64,000 bases of DNA from Eublepharis macularius. Taxonomy: Eukaryota > Chordata > Lepidosauria > Squamata > Eublepharidae. The translations under genes were made by a program, and so were the position numbers. Within the stretch, counting starts at the first letter, position 1. The number at the start of each line of letters is the position of its first letter. Shown here one piece after another: positions 51,267 to 61,993 of this stretch. The notes under the pieces were generated by a model. That model did not search any database. It saw only the letters and a program-made list of their open reading frames with translations, and was not told the origin of the DNA. The stretch covers positions 11,169,926-11,233,925 of the forward strand of contig NC_072802.1 of the NCBI RefSeq assembly GCF_028583425.1, in the 5' to 3' direction.

Positions 51267-54200
51267 AAAATGTCCTTCCTCCTGGTTTGAGAGGGTAGAG
51301 ATTGTGAAAAGAGTTAACCAATCTAGGAGCATGAACATGAATATCCTCCACCCACTCATCAAACCCAGAATCAAAGTCCTTCCACCTGATGAGGTATTAC
51401 GTTTGATTTTAGAGTCCAAAATTTGTTGTACTTCATAATGGACTTGATCATCAATCAGAGTTGGTCTGGGAGGAGCTCGGGTATGCCACTGATTTGCTGG
51501 AGGGACTCTTTTCAGCAAGCTGATGTGGAAAGTCGGATGGACGTGATGGAGGTTCTTTGGAAAATCGAGTGCTACAGTCACTTTGTTGATGATTTTTCAA
51601 ACTGGAAATGGTCCCAAATATTTTAGCGCCAACTTACGCATGGTTTGGGCGACTTTCAAATTTTTTGTAGATAAATACACAATGTCTCCTGGATGTAATT
51701 CCCAGTCAGCCGCACGATGGCGATCAGCGTATTTTTTATAGTCTTGCTTAGCTTTGGTAAGATGTTGTTGAATAAGAGTCCATTGCTGAGCTGCCTCCCC
51801 CCACCATTCTGAAACATCATTGGAGGCTGTTGCGGGAGGAAGAGCTTCAAAAGGAAACGGTTTAAAATGGTAGCCATAAACTACTTTGAACGGGGTTTCT
51901 CCCGTAGACGCATGTACACTGTTGTTGTAAGAAAATTCTGCTAAGGGCAATAAATCAATCCAATTGTCTTGTTGGAAGTTAATGTAACAACGGAGAAACT
52001 GTTCTAATAATTGATTAGTTTTTTTGGACTGTCCGTCGGTTTGTGGATGGTGTGCGGAACTTAAACCTTGCTCAATTCCCATTAATTGCATAAGCTCCCG
52101 CCAGAAGTTGGCAACGAATTGTCCGCCGCGGTCGGATATTACCTTTGATGGAAAAGAATGGAGTTTTACGATGTATTTCAGAAAAATATCCGCCAATCTT
52201 TTTGCCGAGGGCATAGTAGTGCAAGGAATGAAGTGGGCTTGCTTGGAAAACAGATCCACCACTACTAAAATACAGGTGTGGTTTTTTGAGGGGGGAAGAT
52301 CTGTGATGAAATCCATAGAAATAACTTCCCACAGTCTACTTGGAGTTTCAAGGGGCTGCAAAAGTCCAGGAGGTTTACCCTTTCGCGTTTTGGCGCTGAG
52401 GCAAATGGGACACGAAGCTACATATTGTGAAATGTCTTTGCGCATGCCCGGCCACCAAAATTGTTTCTGGACCAGATGAAGTGTTTTTAAATATCCGTAA
52501 TGGCCGGCTGTTGGGGCATCATGACAGTGTTGCAGCACTTCTTTCCTTAGACTCTTTGGTACATAAAATCGATTACCCCAAAGCCATTCCCCTTGTTCGG
52601 ATTGAAATAATTTCTCTTTGGGCATACTGTCCCCCTCCTTTTCGATTTCGCTTTTCAGTTTTTGTCTCCACCCATTGTCAGTCTGAGAAGGTTGTGCTGC
52701 GCGACTGCGCATAGTAACCACACACCCCAGTTGGGTGGGCGAAAATACTGTGTCTATTGTCTCCTCCCGCTTGCTTTTGTGTTGGGGCATGTGCGAAAGG
52801 GCATCCGCCAGGAAGTTAGTTTTACCAGGCAAGAATTGGAGAGTGAAATTGAATTTGGAAAAGTATTCCGCCCATCTTAGCTGTTTGGCGTTGAGTCTCC
52901 AAGGACTGCGTAATGCTTCCAAATTTTTGTGATCTGTCCAAACCTCAAACGGATGGCGCGCCCCTTCTAGTCAATGTCACCACGTGGAGAGTGCCGCTTT
53001 TACAGCAAATGCCTCCTTCTCCCAAACATTCCAATTTCTTTCTGCTTCAGAAAATTTACGTGAAAGGTATGCACAAGGCTTGAGCATATTGCCTGTCCCC
53101 CGCTGGAGTAGGAGTAGGACTCCCCCAATCGCTGTATTGCTGGCGTCTACCTGCACTATGAATGGGCGATTTTCATTGGGGTGTTGCAGCACTGGTTCAG
53201 ATATGAATTGCTGCTTTAATTGATTAATTGGCATTGTGGTGTCCAATTCAATTTAGCTTTTGGTTTTTTAGCTTGCTCCCCTTTGTCTTTAGTCTTTAGG
53301 AGTTCAGTGAGGGGGAGAGTTATTTGGGCAAAGTTTTGTATAAATTCTCTATAGAAGTTGGCAAACCCCAGGAATGATTGCAATTCTTTACGATTTGTGG
53401 GGGTTTGCCAGTCTTGAACGGCTTTCACTTTGCCTAGATCCATTCTTAATCCATCTTTTGAGATGCAATATCCCAAGTAAATAAGTTCAGTTTTGTGAAA
53501 TTCACATTTAGATAATTTGATGGGCAAATTATTACACATGAGAGTAGTTAATACTTGTTGCACTAGGCGAACATGTTCTTCGTCAGATTCAGAGTAAATT
53601 AACACATCATCTAGGTAAACAACTACTCCCTTATACAAAAACTTGTGCAGTACTTCATTGATCATGGACATAAAAACCAAAGGGGCCCCAGCCAAGCCAA
53701 AAGGCATGACTAAATATTCATATTGTCCCAATGGCGTATTGAAAGCGGTTTTCCACTCATCCCCCTCCCTTATACGAACGTGGAAATAAGCATCTTTTAA
53801 GTCCAATTTTGTGAAGATCTTACCTTTGGATACGACGTTGAGTAGATCCCTGATGAGAGGTATGGGATAGGCGTTTGTGGAGGAGACTGCATTAAGACCT
53901 CTGAAGTCAGTGCACAGTCGCAATCCTCCATCTTTCTTTTTTACAAACAATACTGGTGCAGAATGGGGGCTGTTTGCTGGTCGGATGAATCCCCTTTGAA
54001 GATTAGTGTCAATGAATGTTTGGAGCTCCTCTCTTTCATTTGGGCTCATGGGATAAAGTCTACCTTTGGGTAATGTGGCTCCCGGGATGAGTTCCACTGC
54101 GCAATCGGTTCTCCTATGGGGAGGTAAGGTGTTGGCCTCTTCTTCAGTGAAAGCTTGTAAATAGGCTCTGTGCTGTTTAGGTATTTGGTTAATTTCCTCC

Positions 54201-54335
54201 TGGGTCAGGAGTGCTTGTTCTATGAGGGTAGGATTATTACCCCAATTCTGGTCCCAACGATGGGTTTTGCAGCTATCTATCTTGAAGGTGATGCTTCCAG
54301 CCGCCCAATTAATGTCTGGGTTGTGGTCCCAACAT
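51267..54335 (-). pseudogene. Chromovirus pol: RT, RNase H, integrase, chromodomain
   Basis: RT at about 54097-53300: LPKGRLYPMSPNEREELQTF, KKKDGGLRLCTDFRGLNAV, KLDLKDAYFHVRI, MPFGLAGAPLVFM and the catalytic VVYLDDVLIYSES (about 53600). RNase H at 53246-52870 (PFIVQVDASNTAIGG, NVWEKEAFAVKAAL) with a stop or frameshift near 52970-52977. Integrase at 52700-51600 (HDAPTAGHYGYLKTLH, CPICLSAK, SMDFITDLPPSKN, VISDRGGQFVANFW, HPQTDGQSKKTNQ). Chromodomain near 51440-51300 ([11 protein letters not shown]) with a frameshift after SSGG. Upstream, 54335-54100 is the linker (NPDINWAAGSITF, LPPHRRTDCAVELIPG). Frames change at about 51600, 52975 and 53230. Confidence 0.85.
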
Positions 54336-54353
54336 GTTTGCTACTCCTCCCAA

Positions 54354-56320
54354 TTAGGTATCATCAGCAAATGTAATGAACAGCCCTTCCACTCCTTCAT
54401 CCAGATCATTGATAAAAATATTGAAAACCGAGCCCTGTGGCACCCCACTGGACACCTCCCTCCAATCTGATGAAATGCTGTTGACCACCACTCTTTGGGT
54501 GCAGTCCTCTAACCAGTTCCCTATCCACCAAACTGTCCTATAATCCAGTCCACAGTCTTCCAGTTTGCCCATCAGAATGTCATGGGGGACCTTATCAAAA
54601 GCTTTACTGAAATCCAGATAAATCACGTCAACAGAGTTCCCCCAATCCAGTAAGCTGGTCGCTCGATCAAAGAAGGAAACCAGGTTGGTCTGGCAAGATC
54701 TGTTAGGAACAAAACCATGCTGACTTCCCCGGATCACTGAGCGGTCCTTCAGATGCTTACAGATTGATCCCTTTAAAATCCGTTCTAGTATCTTCCCAGC
54801 AACAGACGTCAGACTGACTGGCCTGTAGTTTCCTGGGTCATCCTTCTTCCCTTTCTTAAAGACTGGGATAACATTAGCAATTCTCCAATCTTGTGGCACA
54901 TCCCCAGTCCTCCAGGAGGCCTTGAAGATGATGGACAGGGGTTCTGCAAGTTCTCTGGAAAGTTCTTTCAGCAGTCTTGGGTGCACCCCATCCGGCCCAG
55001 GGGATTTGTATTCATCCAGTGCAGCCACATGCCTCTCCACAACCTCTCTGTCAATGTCAATTAGCCACTCAGGTGTCCTGCCACATTTTCTACTATCGCT
55101 AGATGTGCCCGAGTACTTCAGGGAGAAAACAGAGGCAAAAAAGTCATTAAGCCTGTCTGCTTTTTCTCTGTCCTGCATCAGTTTCTCCATCTACTCCCAA
55201 CTGCGGTCCAATTGCCTCTTTTACCTTGCGTTTGCTTCTCACATATCTGTAGAAGTTTTTCTTATAGTAGTAAGCCCCCCCTGGCCAGACCCAGCTCATA
55301 CTGAGCTTTGGCTTCTCTGATGGCTGATCTGCAGTACCTAGTAACCCTCATATCTTCCTCTTTAGAGGTCTGTCCTTCTCTCCATTTCCTGAACATTTCC
55401 TTTTTCTCCCTTAGCTTATTCTGGAGCTCTCTGTACATCCACATCGGTTTCTTGGAGCCCTTACCATGTTTCCGTCTTGCTGGGATAGTGAGGGCTTGAG
55501 CTTGCAAAGGCTCGTGTTTGAGAAGGGCCCACCCTTCACTCGCTCCTTTCCCTTCCAGCACATTCCCCCACGGAATGACTCTCATCAAGCCTCTGAGTTC
55601 ATTGAAGTCGGCACTGCGAAAATCTAACCTATGAGTCTGGCTACAAACTTCCTTGCCCCCCCCCACAGCAACTGGAATTCAAGGAGGACATGGTCACTTC
55701 CCCCTAAGGTCCCCACCATCTTCATCTCATCAGGTCAGGAAATTGTGTGATTCATGACGCTTTGCTGAGCCTGTCTCCCAGTACACATCAGGGAAGTTGA
55801 AGTCACCCATAATGACAAGGTTCTGATGTCTGGATACTCTACCAACCTGTTCAAAGTGGGCAGCACTGGTTTCTTCTCGCTGGTCAGGTGGTCTGTAGCA
55901 GACTCCAACAATAATATCCTTTGTCCTTTCTCCCCTTATTTCTATCCATATGCTTTCCACCGGGCTGTCCACCCCATTCTCCATAACTTCTTGACAATCA
56001 AGCCCTCTCCTCACATACAACGCCACTCCACCTCCTCTTCTACCCTTCGGGTTTTTCTTGAACAACTCATACCCATCCACTAGTGCATTCCAGTCATGGG
56101 AATCATCCCACCAAGTCTCAGTAATTCCTACTATATCGTAGCCCTCTGTTTGCAATAGAAGCTCAAGCTCTTCTTTCTTATTACTCATACTTTGGGCATT
56201 GGTATATAGACACTTGTAGCCTTGTACCTTTGTTTGAGCTGTCCTACCCAAGTGGGTCCCCGCTGTTTTCACTTCGTCAATGAAATCACCATGTCGATCG
56301 TCCCCTTCCCCTTGCGGCAT
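54354..56320 (-). pseudogene. CR1 ORF2: endonuclease and RT, broken
   Basis: Endonuclease at 56240-55730 (YTNAQSMSNKKEELELLL, IVGITETWWDDSHDWN, GGGVALYVRRGL, VGVCYRPPDQ, VIMGDFNFPDVYWE), a stop after NFLT at 55730, then a linker at 55666-55262 (KPMWMYRELQNKLREKKEMF, YCRSAIREAKAQYE). RT at 55190-54354 ([69 protein letters not shown]). A short deletion follows VPQGS relative to the other copy. Several frameshifts separate the blocks. Confidence 0.85.
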
Positions 56321-57275
56321 CAGTTTAAAGCTCTCCTGAAGAAGTTCTCCAGGTTCGTTCCAAACGTTTTCTTCCCTGCCCTTGAGAGGTGAAGCCCATC
56401 ATGTGCTAGAAGGCCTTCTCTAAGAAAACCTATCCCATGGTCCCAGAACCCAAAGCGCTCCTGCAGGCACCACCATCTCAGCCAGCGATTCACCTCAAGT
56501 ATGGTCCGCTCCCTGCATGCTCCTCTTCCTGTGACTGGAAGGATAGAAGAGAATACCACCTGAGCCCCCAATGTCTTCAACTGCCTTCCAAGAGCTTCAT
56601 AATCCTCTTTAATTCTTGCAACAGTATTCACAGCCGTGTCATTCATTCCCACATGAATCAGCACAAACGAGTACTTATCAGCGGGCTTGATGACTTTGGC
56701 AGCTGGTCAGTAATATCCTGAATTCTGGCCCCCGGCAAGCAACACATCTCTCAGAATAGGGAATCTTGCCCAGAGACATGGTGGTCCATACCCCTGAGCA
56801 AAGAGTCCCCGACGACTACCACCTTCCATTTTTTTCCACTCCCGTGTGGCCCCATGTCCTCTGCACACCCTCTTCCAGATCTTTGTGGTTCTCCTTCCAC
56901 TCTCATCTCCGTCACCATCTCTAGCACTTCAAAACGATCCTTGAGCTCAAGTAGACCAGAGCGTCCTCTTTGTTGACCTCTTCGGGTTTGTACTGTAGAT
57001 CTGAGAGGAGGCTCAGAAGGGAGATTGACTCTTTCTTCTCCTCCTTGACTTTCCTCTTCTTGGCTGTGCAGAGCCCCCAGGCTGTTGTCAATAAAATCCT
57101 CTCCCTCCTTGATCTCCTGAAGGGTGGTGATCCTCTCCTCCAGGCTCTAAACCTTTTCTTCCAAAAGTCTGGCCAGCTTACATTTCTGGCAAGTGAACTC
57201 CTTCTTCTCTTCTGGGAGGAAAACAAACATGGCACACTCCATGCAGGTGACTGTGAAGGGGGCTTCAGTAGACAT
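56320..57275 (-). pseudogene. CR1 ORF1: zinc-finger and esterase-type protein, broken
   Basis: Starts at 57275 (MSTEAPFTVTCMECAMFVF). A Cys-rich N-terminus (C-x2-C ... C-x2-C: CMEC and CQKC) is followed by a coiled coil (LEERITTLQEIKEG) and the SGNH-esterase domain typical of CR1 ORF1: VVVVGDSLLRG (about 56790), HVGMNDTAVN (about 56650) and LLAHDGLHLSRAGKK (about 56390), i.e. the Ser, Asn and Asp/His blocks. A TAG after EEKV (about 57150), a TGA after DSLF (about 56757) and a frameshift near 56670 break it. CR1 ORF1 esterases are thought to act at membranes or lipids; the role is not settled. Confidence 0.8.
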
Positions 57276-57570
57276 GATTGCCTTCCAAATATATACCTAG
57301 AGTGCCAGCAGTACCAGTATACCAGCAGAGTTTCAGGTCCCCCAGGCAGATCCCCAGGCTAAGAGCCACAGGCCAAGAGCCCTTTAGCTCTCACCCTCTG
57401 ACGAGGAGGAGACTTTTGTTTCAAAAGGTCACTTCCTGCCTAGCCCAGCAGGGCCCCAGAACACTAGGGGGTGGGGCTTGCAACCAAGAGCAACAGCAAC
57501 CAGCAGCAAACAACAGCAATTCACACAGCCCCCAACAGCCTCACACAGAACTTAAGAGAAAAAATTCAGA

Positions 57571-58090
57571 GGAGTAATGAGGCAATATATATCAAGTTAA
57601 AGGCTGTATAAAGCTTAATAATCTAGTGCAATATGCTACAATAAGTTTCATACATTATATCACAATTTGAAACAAGATATATTATATAGGGCTGCAGAAT
57701 GACCCAAGTATAATACAAACGTTTCAGAGTCCAGACAGTACAATATCCGTGTATCTTCCTTGTAAGTTTCCAAAAGCAAAGTGTCTTTCTTCAGAGTGAA
57801 GTAACAATGTATCTTTCCTGTAAATTTCTAAAGTCAATTTCCTGGATGAAAAAACAGTATCCAAATCCGTTCTCCTCCTCTTCACAGACTCCTCCTTGAT
57901 GTCTGTGAGAGATCAGAATGCGGTGAAGTTTAAAGGAGTATAAGCACCCAATCTAAGGGCCGGCTGAAAAGCTTAGATTTCATCCCTTTGTCTTGCTTAA
58001 TCAGGGGCGTGATACTCCACTGTAATTCTCATGTAGAAAAATTTACTTTCTCCTATACGCTTGCTTCAATGTCTGGGCGTGGGCGGCAGT
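57571..58090. other. Unassigned AT-rich repeat-like DNA
   Basis: About 520 bp between CR1 and DIRS-like sequence. It is AT-rich, with two similar stretches (TGTATCTTCCTTGTAAGTTTCY near 57750 and TGTATCTTTCCTGTAAATTTC near 57810, about 60 bp apart). It looks repeat-derived, but I cannot name a family and see no coding sequence. Confidence 0.35.
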
Positions 58091-58096
58091 ACATTC

Positions 58097-59225
58097 TTAT
58101 GCACGCATAAGAATGATGGGGGAAGAGTCAGGGGATAACTGTGTTACTGGCCCTTTGTCCTTGCTCACCCTATGTTGGAAGCCAGCTATTTCCTCCCTTA
58201 CCATCTGCCTAAGGACTTCAATGATGTCATTGAGCGAGGGCAGGGAAGCCAGGTTAGATGCATTACTCACAGTTCCTTGGTGAGGAGATGCCCATTGTGC
58301 CTCTGAGTGGCCATTCTTATCCTTGGAGGTTCTGGGCCTCTTGGAGCAGGCAGTGGGCCTGGCCTCACTTTCCCCTGTTTTCTCACTGGATACTGGAGGA
58401 GCGCTAGCTAGGCCTTGAGTGGCTGAAGTGCTAATAGAGGTCAGAGGTGTGTTGGCTATGCCATGAGTGGCTGCTGCACAGACCTTAGAGGCTTTGGCAC
58501 TAGAGGGACCCTTGGTGGCCATTGCGCTGCTCCTGTCCATATGGTGCTGCTTTTAGGCACATTTTAGGGCTTTCTGGGCATCCCAGTGGCAAGGAGAGCA
58601 TGGAGGCTCTGGACTCATCACAAGTAGGGTTGGAAGGTTCCTCCATCAGACTAGTTGTAGAGGGACCAGCAGTGAAAGGAACTGCTAATTCCTCCTCCAA
58701 AAGAAAGCCATCGGCTGCTGTAGCTTTCATACCCCTGCAATCTGTCTTTCAGGCTAAAGGGTTTCCAAAATGGCCACTGCCGGCATGGCAAGAAAAAGAA
58801 CAGGAAGGAACAAAGGCTGGCTGTAAAAAGTTGGAAAAGGTGCTGCTCTTAGTAGGCAGAAGAAAGAGGGTAAGGCAGAGAAGAAGGAGGAAAAAAGGGT
58901 TTTTTTTAATGGAGAAGAAATGTGGGGTGGGGGTGGGTTGGTGGGAAGCAGCAGAAAAGCTAGTTTTGGCTTGTCACACCGGCCGGAGGGCTGCAAAAAG
59001 ACTCAGAGAAGTTTTAGATGTATAGAGAAAAAGAAAAAGGAATAATCAGAAAAGTGGAAGTGAAAGTAGGCAATACTTAGAGACGTGCTTGTGTAACTAC
59101 TCTCCCTATTGAGGCAGGAACAAAACTGAGGAACCCATTGGAAGACAAGAAGTTCAGTTTTTAGTTCCTACCTCCCTGAAGAGAGGGTTGGATTCACCCA
59201 TCTCAAGATGTCCTCCAGCTCAAAG
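58097..59225 (-). pseudogene. Probable DIRS-like element 5' end and gag start
   Basis: A minus-strand serine/alanine-rich frame at 58540-58097 (MATKGPSSAKASK ... SLNDIIEVLRQMVREEIAGF), with an upstream frame at 58800-58500 (MPAVAILETL and VPFTAGPSTTSLMEEPS), resembles the poorly conserved N-terminal Gag of lizard DIRS elements. The segment 59090-59200 contains an inverted pair (GAGGCAGGAACAAAACTGAG and CAGTTTTTAGTTCCTACCTC), as expected near DIRS terminal/complementary regions. Gag stops at 58097 and the RT is absent. The family call is tentative. Confidence 0.4.
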
Positions 59226-59227
59226 GG

Positions 59228-59900
59228 AGAATATTCATCCTGGACAAAGCTGGCAACCTGTGTGGAAGCCTGAAATGATTTTCTTTCTAGTTCAGTCAGG
59301 CAATCTGTGTGAAGCCTGAACTGTGTGTTTCTGAGAGAAAATATTCAGTCTGGGCAAAGCATGAACCTGTGTGGAAGCCTGAAATGATTATCCTTTTAGT
59401 TCAGTCAGGCAATCTGTGTGAAGCCTGATTTGTGTGTATCTGAAAGAAAATATTCAGTTTGGGCAAAGCAGGCAACCTGTGTGGAAGCCTGAAAGGATTC
59501 TCATTCAAGCTGAGTCAGGCAATCTGTGTGAAGCCTGTACTGTTTGTGTGATTCTGGTCAAAACAAGCTGTGAGGCAGCCTGAAAGTGTCTGTGTGTTTC
59601 TGAGAGAAAATATTCATTCTAATTGAGTCAGGCAAGCTGTGTGCAGCCTGAGAGTCTGTGTGGTGTTCTGAGAAATTATTCTGTCTAAGACAGGCAAACT
59701 GTGTGTGCACCTGGAGCAGTCTATGTATATTTGTGATAGAAATTATTCTAAATCAGGCAAACTTGGTGTGTGTCTGAGAGAGAGAGACTGTCTGAGTAAG
59801 AGATTGATCTATCTAAATCAGGCTAGATGCATGGAAAGGTCTGAATGATCTATGAGGATTTTATTCTATTAATGAAGAGTGAGACCTGTGTGGAAAATTA
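59228..59900. repeat. Degenerating tandem repeat, about 110-120-bp units
   Basis: Units share GAGAAAATATTCA...GGGCAAAGC...CAACCTGTGTGGAAGCCTGA...AGTCAGGCAATCTGTGTGAA (starts near 59228, 59335, 59445 and 59605) and decay rightwards. Each unit holds two half-units built on CAGGCAA-CTGTGTG-AAGCCTG. It may be the U3 region of an LTR: an AATAAA lies at 60019 and TTTGGTGGCAGTG (60149-60161) could be an LTR end plus primer site, but no gag or pol follows. Confidence 0.55.
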
Positions 59901-60169
59901 CTTTGTGTGACTAAGTCTGAGAAAAAATCTTTAAGAACTGATAATTGTCTTTGAAACCACCAAGCTTAAGAAATATGCTTATCAAAACTCTGCAACCATC
60001 AAGCTTATGTACTTACAAATAAAATCTACTTTTGTTTTAAAAAGATACTTTTTAAACTCACAACTATCCTCATGTGCTGTTAAGCTACTATCTATATCAA
60101 AGCCTTCCTATATTACAAGATATAACAAGGAGGTCTAAGGCGACAGCCTTTGGTGGCAGTGAAAAACTT

Positions 60170-60426
60170 TTTGTGGGAGTTAGGGAGGCAGGAGTATACA
60201 GGTCACACAAACACAAAAGAGAAGGTGTTCTTGAGGTACCAGCTTGGAGTAAAGTAGAGAACACCAGAGCTCAGTGTGAGTAGGAATATAAAGTGTTTAG
60301 TAGGACCAGAGCCCCCCTGAGGTATAAGTTTAAAGTAAGGAGGAGCTGAATTTATGGTCCAAAGCCAAAGGTACAAGGTTAAAAGAAACAGCAAATCATT
60401 ACAGGGTGAAATAAAAGATAAGCTAA
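60170..60426. other. Unassigned DNA
   Basis: No coding sequence or repeat recognised. It may be the remainder of the LTR-like unit ending near 60160. Confidence 0.3.
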
Positions 60427-60592
60427 GGTGTTACAACACATGAAATTGTTTTATACTGAATAAGTCCATCAGCAGCTCCCCGGGGTCACAGGCAAAGGTC
60501 TTTCATATCTCCAAAAGGATGCTTTTAGCCAGAAATGCTGTGGATTGAACTTGCAAAGCAGAAGCTCTTTCACTGAGCCACAGCCCCTTCAC
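60427..60592 (-). repeat. tRNA-derived SINE (sauropsid type)
   Basis: On the minus strand, GGGGCTGTGGCTCAGTGAAAG at the head carries the A box (TGGCTCAGTGA) and AGTTCAATCCA the B box. The body (AAAGACCTTTGCCTGTGACC, GAGCTGCTGATGGACTTATT) and tail (CAATTTCATGTGTTG) match a tRNA-headed SINE common in squamates. No tRNA cloverleaf remains, so it is not a tRNA gene. Confidence 0.7.
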
Positions 60593-61139
60593 ACTTCACA
60601 CTCACCTCAAAGTTAGGTTGGTATAAGATCTGATGAGCTATGCAGGTTGTTGTGCAAGCTGCTTGAGCAGGGCAGCTCCACTGATGGTGCAAGGTAGACC
60701 TCTGCTCTGCCCATCTTGAGACCCTCCTTTGTAGGGCTGATGACATCATGTTGTCTCTTCTCTGCTCTTTCTTTGCCTTTTACCCTTCCCCCTTTTTTCT
60801 AAAATGCAAGTGTGCCCAGCTTGCTTTTTGTTGTCTTTTTGCAGGTACATTGCCTCTGTCTATCTCTGCTCAGTCACTTTCCTTTATCTTGCAACACCAG
60901 CTGGGAAGGGGTGAAGGAAGAGGCTGTCGGCATGGAGATGTTCAAGCATATATCACGTGAATTGATGAGGGGATCCTTAATCTTCAGCTTAGATGTTACT
61001 TTTACTGTATACACACACACATTTTCCGCAAGCACTTACAAGCATTTCTCTATTTCTAGGACATTTCAGGCTAAAAGTTGCTGTATATTAGCCTCCGCAG
61101 ACCCAGTGATCTTGTAGGACTATGAATTCCGCTGTCTGT
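60593..61139. other. Unassigned DNA
   Basis: No recognised gene or repeat. A 101-codon frame at 60812-61117 lacks any familiar motif. Composition is ordinary. Confidence 0.3.
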
Positions 61140-61310
61140 TTAAATTTTGCTGCCAGTTTTAAATTGCTTTTAACTATATGTTATTTACTGTATAATGTGT
61201 TTTAATCAGGTTGTGATCCACTCTGAGCCTACATTGTGGGGAGAGTGGACTATAAGTCTAATACATACATACATACATACATACATGCATGCATGCATGC
61301 ATACATACAT
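61140..61310 (+). repeat. LINE/SINE 3' end with (ACAT)n tail
   Basis: AT-rich leader then TTGTGATCCACTCTGAGCCT, GTGGGGAGAGTGGACTATAA, the same 3'-end type as at 7149-7368, followed by (ATAC)n/(ATGC)n simple repeat at 61261-61310. Confidence 0.6.
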
Positions 61311-61680
61311 ATTAGTTATTGATCATGCAGACTTAGAAGCAAAGAAAAAAGCATGGCGCATTTCACTGAGTATAATCTATTAGCTATCAGTATTATATAT
61401 GGAATCAACATTTCATATCTGATACCATCTCTCTTTCTCACTACTCAGCCCACCTCTCCATGCATCTTTTGGGCTAGTCACTTAGTCCTTATTCCAGCTG
61501 AAGTTAAGTTTGTACGCATAACTGTTATGTCTATTTATCCACCTTGACTCCCCCATGGCTAAATTTATAGATTGCAAGCTGTTTGGGACAAATATTTTAA
61601 GGGCCTGTGTATCTATAGCTGCCTATCTATCTGAGTCCTTGAAAAGCATTAATACAGGAAAGGTATTCTGCATAGGCTAA
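61311..61680. other. Unassigned DNA
   Basis: Nothing recognisable beyond a few (CTAT)-rich bases near 61622. Confidence 0.3.
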
Positions 61681-61993
61681 AACAGGGGACCTCAACCTTG
61701 ATGAACCTTTGGGAACTTTTGAGAAAGAGTACCACAAAATGTTTGCCATGGGAGACAGGATCAATCACAAAATGGCTGCTGGGCAGGCAGTTATGAAGAC
61801 TGGAAAGCCTGAAAGCATGGGGACAGTCATTTCTGCCGGAACATTCACTGAAGACCCAAAGGTTTCCTGAGGTCTTCTCAAGTACCTTGTACTCCATGGA
61901 GGTAGAGAAAAGCAACGATGGGCTCTTCGCTTTGGGGGAGAAGAAAGTGGCTGCTAGGAAACATATCAGGCACCAGATTGGGGATCACTGGGT
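61681..61993. repeat. hAT-like MITE
   Basis: Begins near 61684 with CAGGGGACCTCAACCTT and ends AGATTGGGGATCACTGG near 61991, imperfect terminal inverted repeats of the CAGGGGTCCCCAAC type found in hAT MITEs. The interior has the repeated phrase ATCACAAAATGGCTGCT. The flanking 8-mers (GGCTAAAA and GGTAGAAG) agree at 5 of 8 positions, so the target duplication is uncertain. No coding sequence. Confidence 0.5.

Larger units (their letters stand above)
50836..54335 (-). mobile_element. 5'-truncated chromovirus, minus strand
   Basis: From the 3' LTR (50836-51252) through chromodomain, integrase, RNase H and RT to the protease-RT linker, ending at 54335 where CR1 sequence begins. Gag, most of protease and the 5' LTR are missing. 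Its LTR start (TGTCAGGTC) and proteins place it in the same family as 1-2603 and 10635-15213 and a sister family of 28652-45049. Confidence 0.9.
54336..57570 (-). mobile_element. CR1 LINE, nearly complete 5' side, 3'-truncated
   Basis: A CR1 element from its 5' UTR (about 57276-57570) through ORF1 (57275-56320) and ORF2 (56320-54336), cut inside RT at FADDT where chromovirus sequence starts. CR1 copies are usually 5'-truncated, so a copy that keeps its 5' region but loses its 3' end needs a later deletion or rearrangement. It closely matches 25613-27086 in the shared RT part. Confidence 0.9.

Noticed and set aside
60538..60592. Possible tRNA gene (A and B boxes)
   Set aside because: No cloverleaf pairing, degenerate boxes and a SINE body attached; it is a tRNA-derived SINE head.
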